Of a stretch of DNA of 64,000 nucleotides, positions 8,301 through 16,368 are shown piece by piece. The stretch is from Streptomonospora nanhaiensis (GTDB taxonomy: Bacteria; Actinomycetota; Actinomycetes; Streptosporangiales; Streptosporangiaceae). Location: assembly GCF_026642255.1 (NCBI RefSeq), contig NZ_CP113264.1, positions 4,650,001 to 4,714,000 on the forward strand, read 5' to 3'. Each line of letters starts with the position of its first letter. The stretch's first letter is position 1. The notes beneath the pieces are model-generated. The model made no database searches. It had not been told where the DNA came from and saw nothing but the letters and a program-made list of their open reading frames with translations. The translations under genes were made by a program, and so were the position numbers.

Positions 8301-8315
8301 TACCTGCAACAGGTA
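8301..8315. promoter_or_regulatory. Small palindrome in the helD 5' region
   Basis: TACCTG, CAA, CAGGTA: perfect 6-bp arms with a 3-bp spacer, ending 13 bases before the ATG at 8329. It overlaps the likely ribosome site AGGTAGGA. It could be an operator or a small hairpin affecting translation. Confidence 0.35.
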
Positions 8316-8328
8316 GGATATCAAGCAC

Positions 8329-10611
8329 ATGCAGTTCTGTCAAGACGGCGCCGGGGAGGCGTCACCGGAGCAGTCCGCACTGGCCGCGGAACAGGCCCGG
8401 GTCGGCACGATGTACGAGCGGCTCGACGTCCTGCGCGCCCGCACCGCCGAGCAGCTCGCCGAGGTCCAGCTCGACGCGCAGACCGGCTACGCGGCGCTCG
8501 TGGAGCGCGAGACGCGCGCCTACGAGCACGCCCGGCGCCGCGCCCAGCTCAGCGCGGTCGAGGAGGGGCTGTGCTTCGGCCGGATCGACTTCTCCCACGA
8601 CGACGGCCCCGAGGCCCGCTACGTGGGCAGGATCGGCCTGCGCGACACCGAGCACGAGACCATCCTCGTGGACTGGCGCGCCCCGGCGGCCCGGCCGTTC
8701 TACGCCGCCACCCCCGGTGACCCGCAGGGGCTCACGCGCCGCCGCCACCTGCGGGTGCGTCGGCGCAGGGTGACCGGACTCGACGACGAGGTGTTCGACT
8801 CCGCCGGCCTCTCCGAGGGCGACCGGCGCCAGCTGGTCGGGGAGGCGGCACTGCTGGAGTCGCTGCACCGCGAGCGGACCGGGCGGATGGCCGACATCGT
8901 CGCCACCATCCAGTCCGAGCAGGACCGGGTCATCCGCGCCCGGCTCGCCGGGGTCCTCGTCGTCCAGGGGGGACCGGGCACCGGCAAGACCGTCGCCGCC
9001 CTGCACCGCGCCGCCTACCTGCTCTACACCCACCGCAACGTACTGGAGCGCCGCGGGGCGCTGGTGGTGGGCCCCAACACGGCGTTCCTGCGCTACGTGA
9101 GCGACGTGCTGCCCTCCCTCGGCGAGACCGACGTGGTGATGCGCACCCTCGGGGAGCTGTTCCCGGGGGTGGAGGCGACCGCGCACGACGCGTACGCGAC
9201 CGCCGCGGTCAAGGGCTCCCCGCTCATGGCGGACCTCGTCGCGGCGGCCGTGCTCGACCGCCAGCGCACTCCGCTGGAGGCGTTCGGGTCGGGAGACCTG
9301 GTGGTGGAGGCCGACGCGGGAGCGCTCACCGTCCCGGAGGAGGCCTGCCGGCGGGTGCTGGACACCGCGCGCGGGCTTCCGCTGGCCCACAACACGGCGC
9401 GCAAGTACGTCGTGCGGACCCTGCTGAGCGAGCTGGCGCGGGCCGAGTCCGTGCTGCTGTCCCGCCCCGTCCAGGACGACGACCTGCCGTTCGTGGGCGA
9501 GCGGCTCTGGCACGAGGCGCCGGTGCGGCAGGCGCTGGACGCGCTGTGGCCGGACCTGTCGCCGGAGCGGCTGGTCCGCGAACTGCTCACCGACGCGGCG
9601 GCGCTGGAGCGCGTCGGCACGCGGGTCGGCCTGGACGAGGCCTCCCGGGCGGCGCTGCTGCGCTCCCCCGGGTCGCCGTGGACGGTCGAGGACGTTCCCC
9701 TGCTGGACGAGGCCGCCGACGTCCTGGGGCGCGACGACACCGACGAGCGGATCCGGGAGCGCCGGGCCGAGGAGGAGCGCGCCGAGGAGGTGCGGTTCGC
9801 CCAGGGCGTGCTGGAGTTCACCGGCCTGGCCGAGGACGAGATGATGAACGCGGAGGCCCTGGCCGACCGGCACCGCGACAGCGGCCCGCGCCGCACCACC
9901 GCCGAGCGGGCGGGCGAGGACCGGGAGTGGGCGTACGGGCACGTGATCGTGGACGAGGCCCAGGAGCTGTCGCCGATGGCGTGGCGCACGGTGATGCGGC
10001 GGGTGCCCACCAGGTCGTTGACCGTGGTCGGCGACGTGGCCCAGACCGGCAGCGCGGCGGGCGCCCGTTCATGGACGGACGTCCTGGAGCCCTACGCCCC
10101 CGGCAAGGTGCACGTGGAGCGGCTGCTCGTGAACTACCGGACCCCGGCGCCGATCATGGCGGTGGCCGCCGACGTGCTGCGCGAGGCGGCGCCCGGCGAG
10201 GAGGTCCCCGAGTCGGTGCGCGAGGACGGTGAGCCGCCGCGCGCCGTGCGGCTGGCGTCGCTGTCCGAGGGGCTGCCGGGGATCGTGGCCGAGGAGGCGG
10301 CGGCTGTCGGCGCGGGCCGCGTCGCGGTCGTCACGTCGGACCGCCGACTCGCCGAGGTCGCGGAGGCGCTTCCGGACGCCGCCCGCCCCGGCCCGGTCAG
10401 GGACGCCCTGGAGGAGTCGGTGGTGGTGCTGACCGCGACCGAGTCCAAGGGGCTGGAGTTCGACTCGGTGGTGGTCGTGGAACCGGACACGCTGCTGGAG
10501 CAGCCGCGCGGCGCCAACGACCTCTACGTGGCGGTCACGCGCGCCACCCGGCGGCTGACGGTCGCGCACACCTCCGACCTGCCCGAGGTCCTCAAGCGCC
10601 TGGAGGGGTGA
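8329..10611 (+). CDS. HelD/HelR-like ATPase (RNA polymerase recycling, UvrD-like)
   Basis: A 760-residue superfamily 1 ATPase. It has an N-terminal coiled-coil arm (residues 10-75), VDWRAPAARPFY near 110, the P-loop VQGGPGTGKTVAALHR near 213, the Walker B-type HVIVDEAQELSPM near 540, NYRTPAPIMAVA near 600, and the C-terminal helicase motifs TATESKGLEFDSVVVVEP and DLYVAVTRATRRL. Proteins of this class bind RNA polymerase and release it from stalled or drug-bound complexes; actinobacterial HelR members protect against rifamycins. I cannot tell HelD from HelR by eye, and I found no rifamycin-associated element upstream. The gene is divergent from trpEG and followed by a strong hairpin. Confidence 0.9.
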   Translation: MQFCQDGAGEASPEQSALAAEQARVGTMYERLDVLRARTAEQLAEVQLDAQTGYAALVERETRAYEHARRRAQLSAVEEGLCFGRIDFSHDDGPEARYVGRIGLRDTEHETILVDWRAPAARPFYAATPGDPQGLTRRRHLRVRRRRVTGLDDEVFDSAGLSEGDRRQLVGEAALLESLHRERTGRMADIVATIQSEQDRVIRARLAGVLVVQGGPGTGKTVAALHRAAYLLYTHRNVLERRGALVVGPNTAFLRYVSDVLPSLGETDVVMRTLGELFPGVEATAHDAYATAAVKGSPLMADLVAAAVLDRQRTPLEAFGSGDLVVEADAGALTVPEEACRRVLDTARGLPLAHNTARKYVVRTLLSELARAESVLLSRPVQDDDLPFVGERLWHEAPVRQALDALWPDLSPERLVRELLTDAAALERVGTRVGLDEASRAALLRSPGSPWTVEDVPLLDEAADVLGRDDTDERIRERRAEEERAEEVRFAQGVLEFTGLAEDEMMNAEALADRHRDSGPRRTTAERAGEDREWAYGHVIVDEAQELSPMAWRTVMRRVPTRSLTVVGDVAQTGSAAGARSWTDVLEPYAPGKVHVERLLVNYRTPAPIMAVAADVLREAAPGEEVPESVREDGEPPRAVRLASLSEGLPGIVAEEAAAVGAGRVAVVTSDRRLAEVAEALPDAARPGPVRDALEESVVVLTATESKGLEFDSVVVVEPDTLLEQPRGANDLYVAVTRATRRLTVAHTSDLPEVLKRLEG

Positions 10612-10668
10612 GAACGGGCCCCGGCCACCGCGTCGGCGGCGTCGAACAGGTCCTGGGGCCGGTCAGCC

Positions 10669-10695
10669 GGGGGCGGCGGACGATCCGCCGCCCCC
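10669..10695. terminator. Bidirectional hairpin between convergent genes
   Basis: GGGGGCGGCGGA (10669-10680) and TCCGCCGCCCCC (10684-10695) form a perfect 12-bp stem with a CGA loop, between the helD-like gene and the SEC-C gene. Confidence 0.65.
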
Positions 10696-10739
10696 GTCCG
10701 TCTGCAGGGGCGGGAGCGGCGTGCCCGGGACCGCGGGGC

Positions 10740-11720
10740 TCAGCGCACGGCCGGGGACCCGCAGCACTTCTTGTACTTGCGCCCCGAACCGCACCAGCAG
10801 GGGTGGTTGCGTCCGGGGGGCCAGGGGGCCAGGCGCCCGGACTCCGGGGACAGCGTCCCGGCCCAGAGCCGGAGGGCATCGCCGTCCGCCGCGTCGAGTC
10901 CTCGGGCGCCGGCGAAGGCGCCCAGTTCCTCCGGGGTGGTGAGGACCGTGGCCATGAGGGCGCCGGTGTGTTCCGCGGACTCCGCCCGCAGGGACCGCTC
11001 GACGCCGTGGTGGTGGGCGTCCGTGTCCGCGTCGTCGGACAGGAGGCCGAGGTTCCGGGCCTCGGGGAGGGCGTCCCGCGCGAAGGCCGCGTGGACGACC
11101 GGGCCCCGGCCGGGGACGGCGTCGTCGGCCCGGTCCAGGGCGGTCTCCAGCGACGACGGCGCCCCGTCCGCCGCCAGGGCCGCGCGGTCGTGGGCGTCCG
11201 GGGCGAGTCCGAGCCTCTCGCGGGCCACGGCCCGGCCGACGAGCGGCAGGAGTCCGTACGGGTCCAGCTGGGAGATGATCTGCGCGGGCTGGGCGAGGAT
11301 GGCGCGACAGGCGACGTTGTAGCAGTACAGCGCCTTGTCGAGGTCTCCCTCGCGGGCGAACTCGTCGGCGAGCACGACGGCCGTGGCACGGCCGAGCACC
11401 CCGGGGCGCATGAGCCCCTCGATCAGGTGGTCGGCCTCGTCCACGCGGCCCTCGGCGCGGAGGGAGGCCGCCAGCATGTGGGTCGCGTACTGGCGGTGGT
11501 CGGGGTTCGGGGCGAACTCCCGCAGTGTCTCCAGCAGATCCCGCGCCGTCCGCGGGTTCGTGGGGCCCAGCCCCTGAGCCGCGTTCAGGAGGATCTCCCC
11601 CGCCTCGTCCGGGGCCGCCGCCAGGTCGTCCAGGTACCGCTGGGGCAGGTCCATCTCGAAGAGGGCCCCCACCAGTTCCGGGGGGAGCGGGGACGGGGGC
11701 AGGGGTGCGCTGTCGGTCAT
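10740..11720 (-). CDS. SEC-C motif protein with TPR-like body
   Basis: A 326-residue soluble protein. Residues 20-220 are helix-rich with paired-helix repeats of TPR type (GEILLNAAQGL, ATHMLAASLRAEGRVDEADHLIEGL, DEFAREGDLDKALYCYNVACRAI). The C-terminus has the SEC-C zinc motif HPCWCGSGRKYKKCCG. SEC-C motifs bind zinc and occur in SecA and in many stand-alone proteins; the role of these proteins is mostly unknown. The ATG at 11720 is followed by the expected codon use, though the ribosome site is weak. It is monocistronic and convergent with the helD-like gene. Confidence 0.8.
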   Translation of the reverse strand: MTDSAPLPPSPLPPELVGALFEMDLPQRYLDDLAAAPDEAGEILLNAAQGLGPTNPRTARDLLETLREFAPNPDHRQYATHMLAASLRAEGRVDEADHLIEGLMRPGVLGRATAVVLADEFAREGDLDKALYCYNVACRAILAQPAQIISQLDPYGLLPLVGRAVARERLGLAPDAHDRAALAADGAPSSLETALDRADDAVPGRGPVVHAAFARDALPEARNLGLLSDDADTDAHHHGVERSLRAESAEHTGALMATVLTTPEELGAFAGARGLDAADGDALRLWAGTLSPESGRLAPWPPGRNHPCWCGSGRKYKKCCGSPAVR

Positions 11721-11884
11721 GCTCCCAGGTTAGGAGCGGCCCGGACCTGCGGTGACCGGCCCGCCCGTGGCCTCCGGTCCCGTCCCCCGGGACCCCTCCC
11801 CGGGTCCCTGGCAGGCCGGACCGCTCCCCGGTTCGCCCCGCTGTCCCGGCTCGTTTCACCCGTGAGCGGACCGGTCGCCCGGGC

Positions 11885-12652
11885 TCATGCGCTCGGCCAC
11901 TTCTCGCGTAGGAGGTTCACCAGGTCGGGGCGTTCGAAGCCCTCCAGCAACGTGGTCAGGCGCTCCAGAACCGCGGGGACCTCCCACTCCTCCAGTCCTT
12001 CCAGGAAAGCGTCCAGAACAGGGTCGCCCGCGGCCTCCCGCCCCTCCCCGACTCCGGACACCTCCTCACGGGAGGTGGCCATGGTGTCGAGGGCCACCCC
12101 CGCGTTCTCAATGTCGTGCAGCAGGTCCGGGTTCTGCTCGTACCACCACACGCGCGCGACCTGGGGGTCGCTGAGCACGTCCTTGCGGAGTTCCCCGACC
12201 CTCTCCATACTCACCCGGTGCAACGCCCTCTGGATCTCCTTGCGCGGACCGATCCGTTCACGTTCGCGGTCCAACGCCAGGTCCTCCTGGTCGGCGGTCA
12301 GGCTCACCAGCACCGCGACCTCGCGCACCACCTCCTCACGGAAGTTCCGTGCCTCCGCCAGCCCACAGGCGATCTCGGCCTCGGCCGAGCCGTGGTCCCC
12401 CAAGGAGAACCGGGCACTTTCCTTCGAGGCCATGCGGATGACCTCGCGCTGGATCCTCGCCAGTGCATGTGCCCGCGCCGCCGCCCCTGCCCCGTTCCAG
12501 GAGACGGTCACCTCGAATGCCCCCTCGAACCACATGCCCTCGGTGTTGGTCGGTACCCGGGCCTGGAAGGCGTGCGTCGTGTCCGGGGTCCTGAAGGCGA
12601 TGCTCCAGGAGGGCACCTCCCCGCCGTCGCCCTTGCGTCGCCATGCGCTCAT
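11885..12652 (-). CDS. SPFH-like protein of the cyclase/P-loop cassette
   Basis: A 255-residue soluble protein with no signal peptide. The N-terminal third is beta-rich (WSIAFRTPDTTHAFQARVP, FEGAFEVTVSWN). It is followed by a long charged helix region (ARAHALARIQREVIR to LALDRERERIG) and DPQVARVWWYEQNPDLL. By eye this is the layout of actinobacterial SPFH/band-7-like proteins, but similarity is too low to be certain. The ATG overlaps the stop of the P-loop gene (ATGA at 12649-12652), so the two are translationally coupled and probably act together. As the last gene of the cassette it could be an effector or scaffold. No catalytic motif is visible. Confidence 0.6.
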   Translation of the reverse strand: MSAWRRKGDGGEVPSWSIAFRTPDTTHAFQARVPTNTEGMWFEGAFEVTVSWNGAGAAARAHALARIQREVIRMASKESARFSLGDHGSAEAEIACGLAEARNFREEVVREVAVLVSLTADQEDLALDRERERIGPRKEIQRALHRVSMERVGELRKDVLSDPQVARVWWYEQNPDLLHDIENAGVALDTMATSREEVSGVGEGREAAGDPVLDAFLEGLEEWEVPAVLERLTTLLEGFERPDLVNLLREKWPSA

Positions 12653-14709
12653 CGCTTCTCCTCATGTGTGCTCAGGCAGTGAGCCAGATCGTCGAGAACG
12701 GGGGACCTGCGTGCATGGGCGTGCTTCCACCGCCCGATGGAGCGGGCCAGGGTGTGGGAGAGGGCTTCGTGACCGCTACCCGCGCGGCGCAGGACGTCAA
12801 AAGCTCCGGGGTGTCCTCCCCCTCCTGCCTCGAGAGCGTCGAACCAGGACCACAGGGGTTTTCCCACCTTGCTGCCCGATCGTGAGGCCGCACGCCACGC
12901 GACAGCCACGAGGTCTCTGTCGATCTCGCGCCGGTTCACCTCGGCCATCACCCGTGGTGTCGTGTCGTCTTCCCGGGCGTCCAGGATCCGGCACAGTGCA
13001 AGTGCCGCCACGAAGGTCCGTCGGCCCCTCTCGGGCCGTTCCGTCCAGGAGACCAGTTCCTCGAGGACGACGGGGTCGTTGGGGGTTTCCCCGGCAATGT
13101 CCTCCAGAGCCCGGATCACCGCCTGGTCCCAGTGGGTCGGTACCTTTTCCGCGATGTGGCGTATCCGGGTCAGAGCCGTCGACGGTTGGACCCGACCGTA
13201 GACCCGGCATGCCTCGAGAACGGTCCGGTCCCGCAGGGTCACCCCCGCCCCCCGGGCCACTTGGTACAGCACGGAACGCACCTGTGTCCCCAGTTCCGGC
13301 GTGACGGCGGCCTCCGCGATCGCAGGCACCGCCTCCCACATACCGGTTCCGGAACGGCCCCACCTTTCGATCAGCGCCCGTACGGGCGCGGCGTCACGAT
13401 GGCGCCGTGCAAGGCGCAGCCACCGCTGTGCGGCCACGGCCCGCTGCGGACTGTCCAGGTCGGTCACGGCTGTGCTCGCCCATTCCTGGATGTGTTCGCG
13501 TGTGCCCGGATGTTCGCGCCACAGGTAGTCGAGCGCATCGTCCGCACCTCCACGACGCTTGAAGTGGACCCGGTCCTCGATCACGTGTGCGCCGAGTTCC
13601 CAGAGGTGCGAGGTCAATCCTTCGCCGGAGATGGGCGTGCGCCACAGCGGCGGGATGTGCCACTCTCGGGCCAACCGATCCGCGTGGCGCGTGATCACCT
13701 CGCGGTGTCCGCCCTCGAGCAGGGCGACCGTCGTCATCAGCACGCGGCTGAACTCCGTCTCGGCGTCATGCCTGTTGAACCACCGCGCCATCTCCTCGGT
13801 GGCGTCGGCGAAGCTGTCGAGGACCTCTTTGATCCAGACGGCCTCGTCCTCCCCCGGCATCCGCCCGTGGCGACGACTCCGGTCCGCCTCCTGCGCAAGC
13901 CTGAGTGCTCTCGAGGGTTCGGCCCCCTCCAGAACGTCCCGAACCTCGGGATACCTCAACCACCGGTCAGCGGTTTCGAGCCCGCAGCGCTGCCCCATAG
14001 CCCGGCGGAAGACGTCGACAGCGCTGGCGGGGGCGTCGATGTGCAGCCAGGCCTGGTACTCGGCCAGGAACTCCTGCCGCTGCCCCGGCCCCGCGATGAG
14101 GACCAGCAGCGCCCGGGCGTCACGGGCATCCTCCACCAGACCTCGCAGAGCGACCAACTGGGCTGTCGTCGGCCTGGTGAGGGAGGTGAGATCGAGGAAA
14201 CGGGAGTGGTCGGAGTTCAAGCTGATCAGGGAGATACCGGCGTCCTTCTCCCCCGTGTCGATGGTGAGCTCCTCGATCGACGTCCTGGGTCGGACCCCGT
14301 CCAATGCGTGCACCGCGGTGAAGGCACGGCCGGTGCCGGGCTTACCGGTGATGACCCCCACGCCATGGGACCGCAGGTCGCTCTGGAACGCCGCGTACTT
14401 GCCCTCGTCGGGGGAACAGAAGGTGGCGCGCACCTCACCCACCCGCTCAGGCGAGAGCTTGGCCGTCTGGCGGAGCCGTCGAGTGGTCCCCTCCCCGATG
14501 TACTCGTGATAATGGACCCCACCGTCTATCCGACCTGCGGTGACCGCCTGGCCCCGGTTCTCATCGACCCGGTTGCCCCATGGCGACTGCCGAGGCACGT
14601 CCTTGCCGTCGTGGCCCGTCTGTGGCTTCGGCGTGTCTGGGGGGCCTCCGGTCTCATCGCTTCCTCCGTCTCCTCGCGCATCTTCGGGAAGCGGCACATC
14701 ATCCGCCAT
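12649..14709 (-). CDS. P-loop (STAND-like) protein with N-terminal RHIM-like motif
   Basis: A 686-residue protein. Residues 46-67 carry the RHIM-like motif. A P-loop-like stretch ITGKPGTGRAF lies at about 120-130; the usual GK[ST] is replaced by GRA, and no clear acidic Walker B is seen (LLVLIAGPG near 195). I recall related actinobacterial proteins with the same GR form, so it may be a nucleotide-binding relic. From residue 250 to the end there are alpha-helical repeats (ALDYLWREHPGTREHI, VAAQRWLRLARRH and others), probably a sensor solenoid. I chose ATG 14709, with GGAGG upstream; an in-frame start at 14739 is possible. It overlaps the cyclase-like gene by 11 bases and the next gene by 4. 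It may be a signalling hub that meets the cyclase-like protein through the shared motif. Confidence 0.7.
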   Translation of the reverse strand: MADDVPLPEDARGDGGSDETGGPPDTPKPQTGHDGKDVPRQSPWGNRVDENRGQAVTAGRIDGGVHYHEYIGEGTTRRLRQTAKLSPERVGEVRATFCSPDEGKYAAFQSDLRSHGVGVITGKPGTGRAFTAVHALDGVRPRTSIEELTIDTGEKDAGISLISLNSDHSRFLDLTSLTRPTTAQLVALRGLVEDARDARALLVLIAGPGQRQEFLAEYQAWLHIDAPASAVDVFRRAMGQRCGLETADRWLRYPEVRDVLEGAEPSRALRLAQEADRSRRHGRMPGEDEAVWIKEVLDSFADATEEMARWFNRHDAETEFSRVLMTTVALLEGGHREVITRHADRLAREWHIPPLWRTPISGEGLTSHLWELGAHVIEDRVHFKRRGGADDALDYLWREHPGTREHIQEWASTAVTDLDSPQRAVAAQRWLRLARRHRDAAPVRALIERWGRSGTGMWEAVPAIAEAAVTPELGTQVRSVLYQVARGAGVTLRDRTVLEACRVYGRVQPSTALTRIRHIAEKVPTHWDQAVIRALEDIAGETPNDPVVLEELVSWTERPERGRRTFVAALALCRILDAREDDTTPRVMAEVNRREIDRDLVAVAWRAASRSGSKVGKPLWSWFDALEAGGGGHPGAFDVLRRAGSGHEALSHTLARSIGRWKHAHARRSPVLDDLAHCLSTHEEKR
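14509..14574 (-). other. RHIM-like motif in the P-loop protein (residues 46-67)
   Basis: Key positions are N1, V3, G8, V11, A13, I16, G18, G19, V20 and H21, followed by YHEY. It aligns without gaps with the motif at the end of the upstream cyclase-like gene and with that of the NB-ARC gene at 2.3 kb. Confidence 0.65.
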
Positions 14710-15538
14710 GTGATGCACCGCCTCCGAAGACCGCCCCACCGTTCAGGGTCTCGGCTTGAACCACCTGACCGTGGTTGGTGTTGATCGAGTTGCCGATGTG
14801 GGGCTCACCGACCCCAGGAGCACCGTTCACGGGGGCCGACACGTCGGCTGCCCGGTCCGTCTTCTCCGGCGCGGCCGCGTCGTCCTGGGCCCGCGACGGC
14901 ACAGGGACGAACAGGTATCCCTCGGCCTGGAAACCCTTGTCGGCGACGGTCGCCTGCACCGGCTGCCACCGGGGGGCCTTGACGGGGGTGAAACCGCCCA
15001 GGACGACGTCCTCGTAGACGCGCCGGGAGACGATGACGGCCACCAGGGTGGTGTCGGCGTCGGTCCGGCGCAGTTCCTCCCGCACCGGTTCGGAGTCCAG
15101 GAGGCGGTGGGTGCTGATCATGGCCTCGCCCATGGCGTTCATGGGGTCCCCCTCCCCGAGGTCGGGAAGGGGACCGACGTCGACGCTGACACGCAGCCTC
15201 ATCCGGAGGGCCCGGTCCAGGCCGGCGAGGTTCGGCTGGACCTCCTGCAGCACCTGCTGCAGGTTCTCCAGAAAGGGGCTGATGAGAAAGGGCAGGTGCT
15301 CGGGATCGGTACCGAACACGTAGCCGTCTCCTCCGTGGCGCGGAAAACGGCGTCCCTCCCAGACGTGGCTCAGGCCAGAGCGGTTGAGGGCCAGCTCCAG
15401 CACGTGGGGGATGAGGATGCCGATGGTCTGCTGGTTGAGGGAGCTGGTGGCGCTGAACTTCTCCATGTCCACGGCCAGGACGGCGCGGTAGGGAGGGAGG
15501 GGCGCGACCGTTCCGTAGCGGGGCGGAATCAGTTCCAT
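14699..15538 (-). CDS. Class III nucleotide cyclase-like protein with C-terminal RHIM-like motif
   Basis: A 279-residue protein. The core has YRAVLAVDMEKFS near 17-29, with the first metal Asp position, and RFPRHGGDGYVFG near 63-75, with the second. It continues with RLRVSVDVGPLPD, MISTHRLLDS and LVAVIVSRRVYEDVV, the order of strands in adenylate/guanylate cyclase domains. Substrate-specifying residues cannot be assigned by eye, so it may be a true cyclase or an inactive sensor. After a flexible linker (residues 205-245) it ends in an RHIM-like motif at 250-271. The ATG follows GAGGAGATCCCC. A Crp/Fnr regulator lies 119 bp upstream and the P-loop gene overlaps its end. Similar cyclase-like proteins are frequent beside NTPases in actinomycetes. 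Confidence 0.75.
   Translation of the reverse strand: MELIPPRYGTVAPLPPYRAVLAVDMEKFSATSSLNQQTIGILIPHVLELALNRSGLSHVWEGRRFPRHGGDGYVFGTDPEHLPFLISPFLENLQQVLQEVQPNLAGLDRALRMRLRVSVDVGPLPDLGEGDPMNAMGEAMISTHRLLDSEPVREELRRTDADTTLVAVIVSRRVYEDVVLGGFTPVKAPRWQPVQATVADKGFQAEGYLFVPVPSRAQDDAAAPEKTDRAADVSAPVNGAPGVGEPHIGNSINTNHGQVVQAETLNGGAVFGGGASHGG
14726..14791 (-). other. RHIM-like motif in the cyclase-like protein (residues 250-271)
   Basis: Key positions are N1, I3, G8, V11, A13, L16, G18, G19, A20 and V21, near the end of the protein. A motif at the C-terminus of one protein and a matching one at the N-terminus of the neighbour is the usual pairing in bacterial amyloid signalling modules. Confidence 0.65.
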
Positions 15539-15610
15539 GGGGATCTCCTCGTCGGGTGCTCGGCAGGGCTTCTGTTGCCTGCCGACAGCATTCCGGGAGG
15601 ATCGGTGACC

Positions 15611-15632
15611 CTCTGTTCACTTCTGAACAGAG
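15611..15632. promoter_or_regulatory. Palindrome between the Crp/Fnr and cyclase-like genes
   Basis: CTCTGTTCA (15611-15619) and TGAACAGAG (15624-15632) form perfect 9-bp arms with a 4-bp spacer. It begins 73 bp upstream of the cyclase-like start and lies 26 bp past the crp stop. No T-run follows on the minus strand, so I favour an operator, perhaps for the Crp/Fnr protein itself, over a terminator. Confidence 0.45.
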
Positions 15633-15657
15633 CAGGAGCAGAGTGACGCAAGCCACG

Positions 15658-16368
15658 TCAGTCGCGATTGTCTCCGCGTGCCAGAGCCTCCAGCCCGACC
15701 AGGTCGAGGATGGCCACGTACTGCCTTCCCGTGCGGATGAGACCCTGCTCCTTCAGCTGGGTGTAGGCGTTGTGCACAGAGGTGCGGGAGAGGCCCGCGA
15801 AGGCCGCGATCTCCTGTTGGGGGAGGGGGATGCGCAGCAGGCGGCCCTCCTTCTGCACGCCGGGCCGGTCGGTGAGCATGGCGGGGATCGGCTCCCCCAG
15901 CATCGAGGCCAGGTGCACCAGTGCGGCGGGCAGCCTGCGTTCCGCGGGCAGGACGGCCTGCTGGACCCGGATCTGGTCGCTCTCGTCCTGGCGCTCGAAC
16001 ACACTGCGCCAGAGGGCGGCGACGAGCTTGAGCTCGGTGAGCCTGCTCTGGAAGTGGGGCGCGGTCAAGTACACGGTGCTGCCCTCGCACATGGCCGTCA
16101 CCGTGGCGTTGCGGGCACGGCCCTCCCCCGCCAGTACCGACTCGCCCAGCACGTCTCCGTAGGAGCGAAAGGCCAGGGGGACCGACGTACCGTCGGTGCG
16201 CGTGGTCTCGACGCGTGCCCTCCCGCTGAGTATGAGGTGCACTCCTGATCCGGTCTCCCCCTGCCTCAACAGGGTCTGCCCCGGGGTGAAGGGCGTTCGG
16301 GGGATCGCGACCGTCAGGCGGGCCCACTCCAGGTCGGTGAGCAGCCCGCCGAAACCGTGTCGGGGCAT
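15658..16368 (-). CDS. Crp/Fnr-family transcription regulator
   Basis: A 236-residue regulator. Residues 1-120 are a cyclic-nucleotide-binding fold (FTPGQTLLRQGETGSGVHLILSGRARVE, then FRSYGDVLGESVLAGEGRARNATVTA). A dimer helix follows, and the C-terminus is a winged helix-turn-helix (PLPQQEIAAFAGLSRTSVHNAYTQLKEQGLIRTG). The phosphate-binding cassette GESVLAGEGRARNATVTA keeps the Glu and Arg expected for cNMP binding (GE...RxA). It lies just upstream of the cyclase-like gene on the same strand, so it may sense that protein's product or control the cassette; the palindrome at 15611-15632 is a candidate site. The ATG 16368 has only a weak ribosome site (GAGGAGAAGAGGACGATCCCCC region upstream). 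Confidence 0.85.
   Translation of the reverse strand: MPRHGFGGLLTDLEWARLTVAIPRTPFTPGQTLLRQGETGSGVHLILSGRARVETTRTDGTSVPLAFRSYGDVLGESVLAGEGRARNATVTAMCEGSTVYLTAPHFQSRLTELKLVAALWRSVFERQDESDQIRVQQAVLPAERRLPAALVHLASMLGEPIPAMLTDRPGVQKEGRLLRIPLPQQEIAAFAGLSRTSVHNAYTQLKEQGLIRTGRQYVAILDLVGLEALARGDNRD

Noticed and set aside
8221..8328. Rifamycin-associated element before the helD-like gene
   Set aside because: The only symmetrical sequence is TACCTG-CAA-CAGGTA, which does not look like that element.
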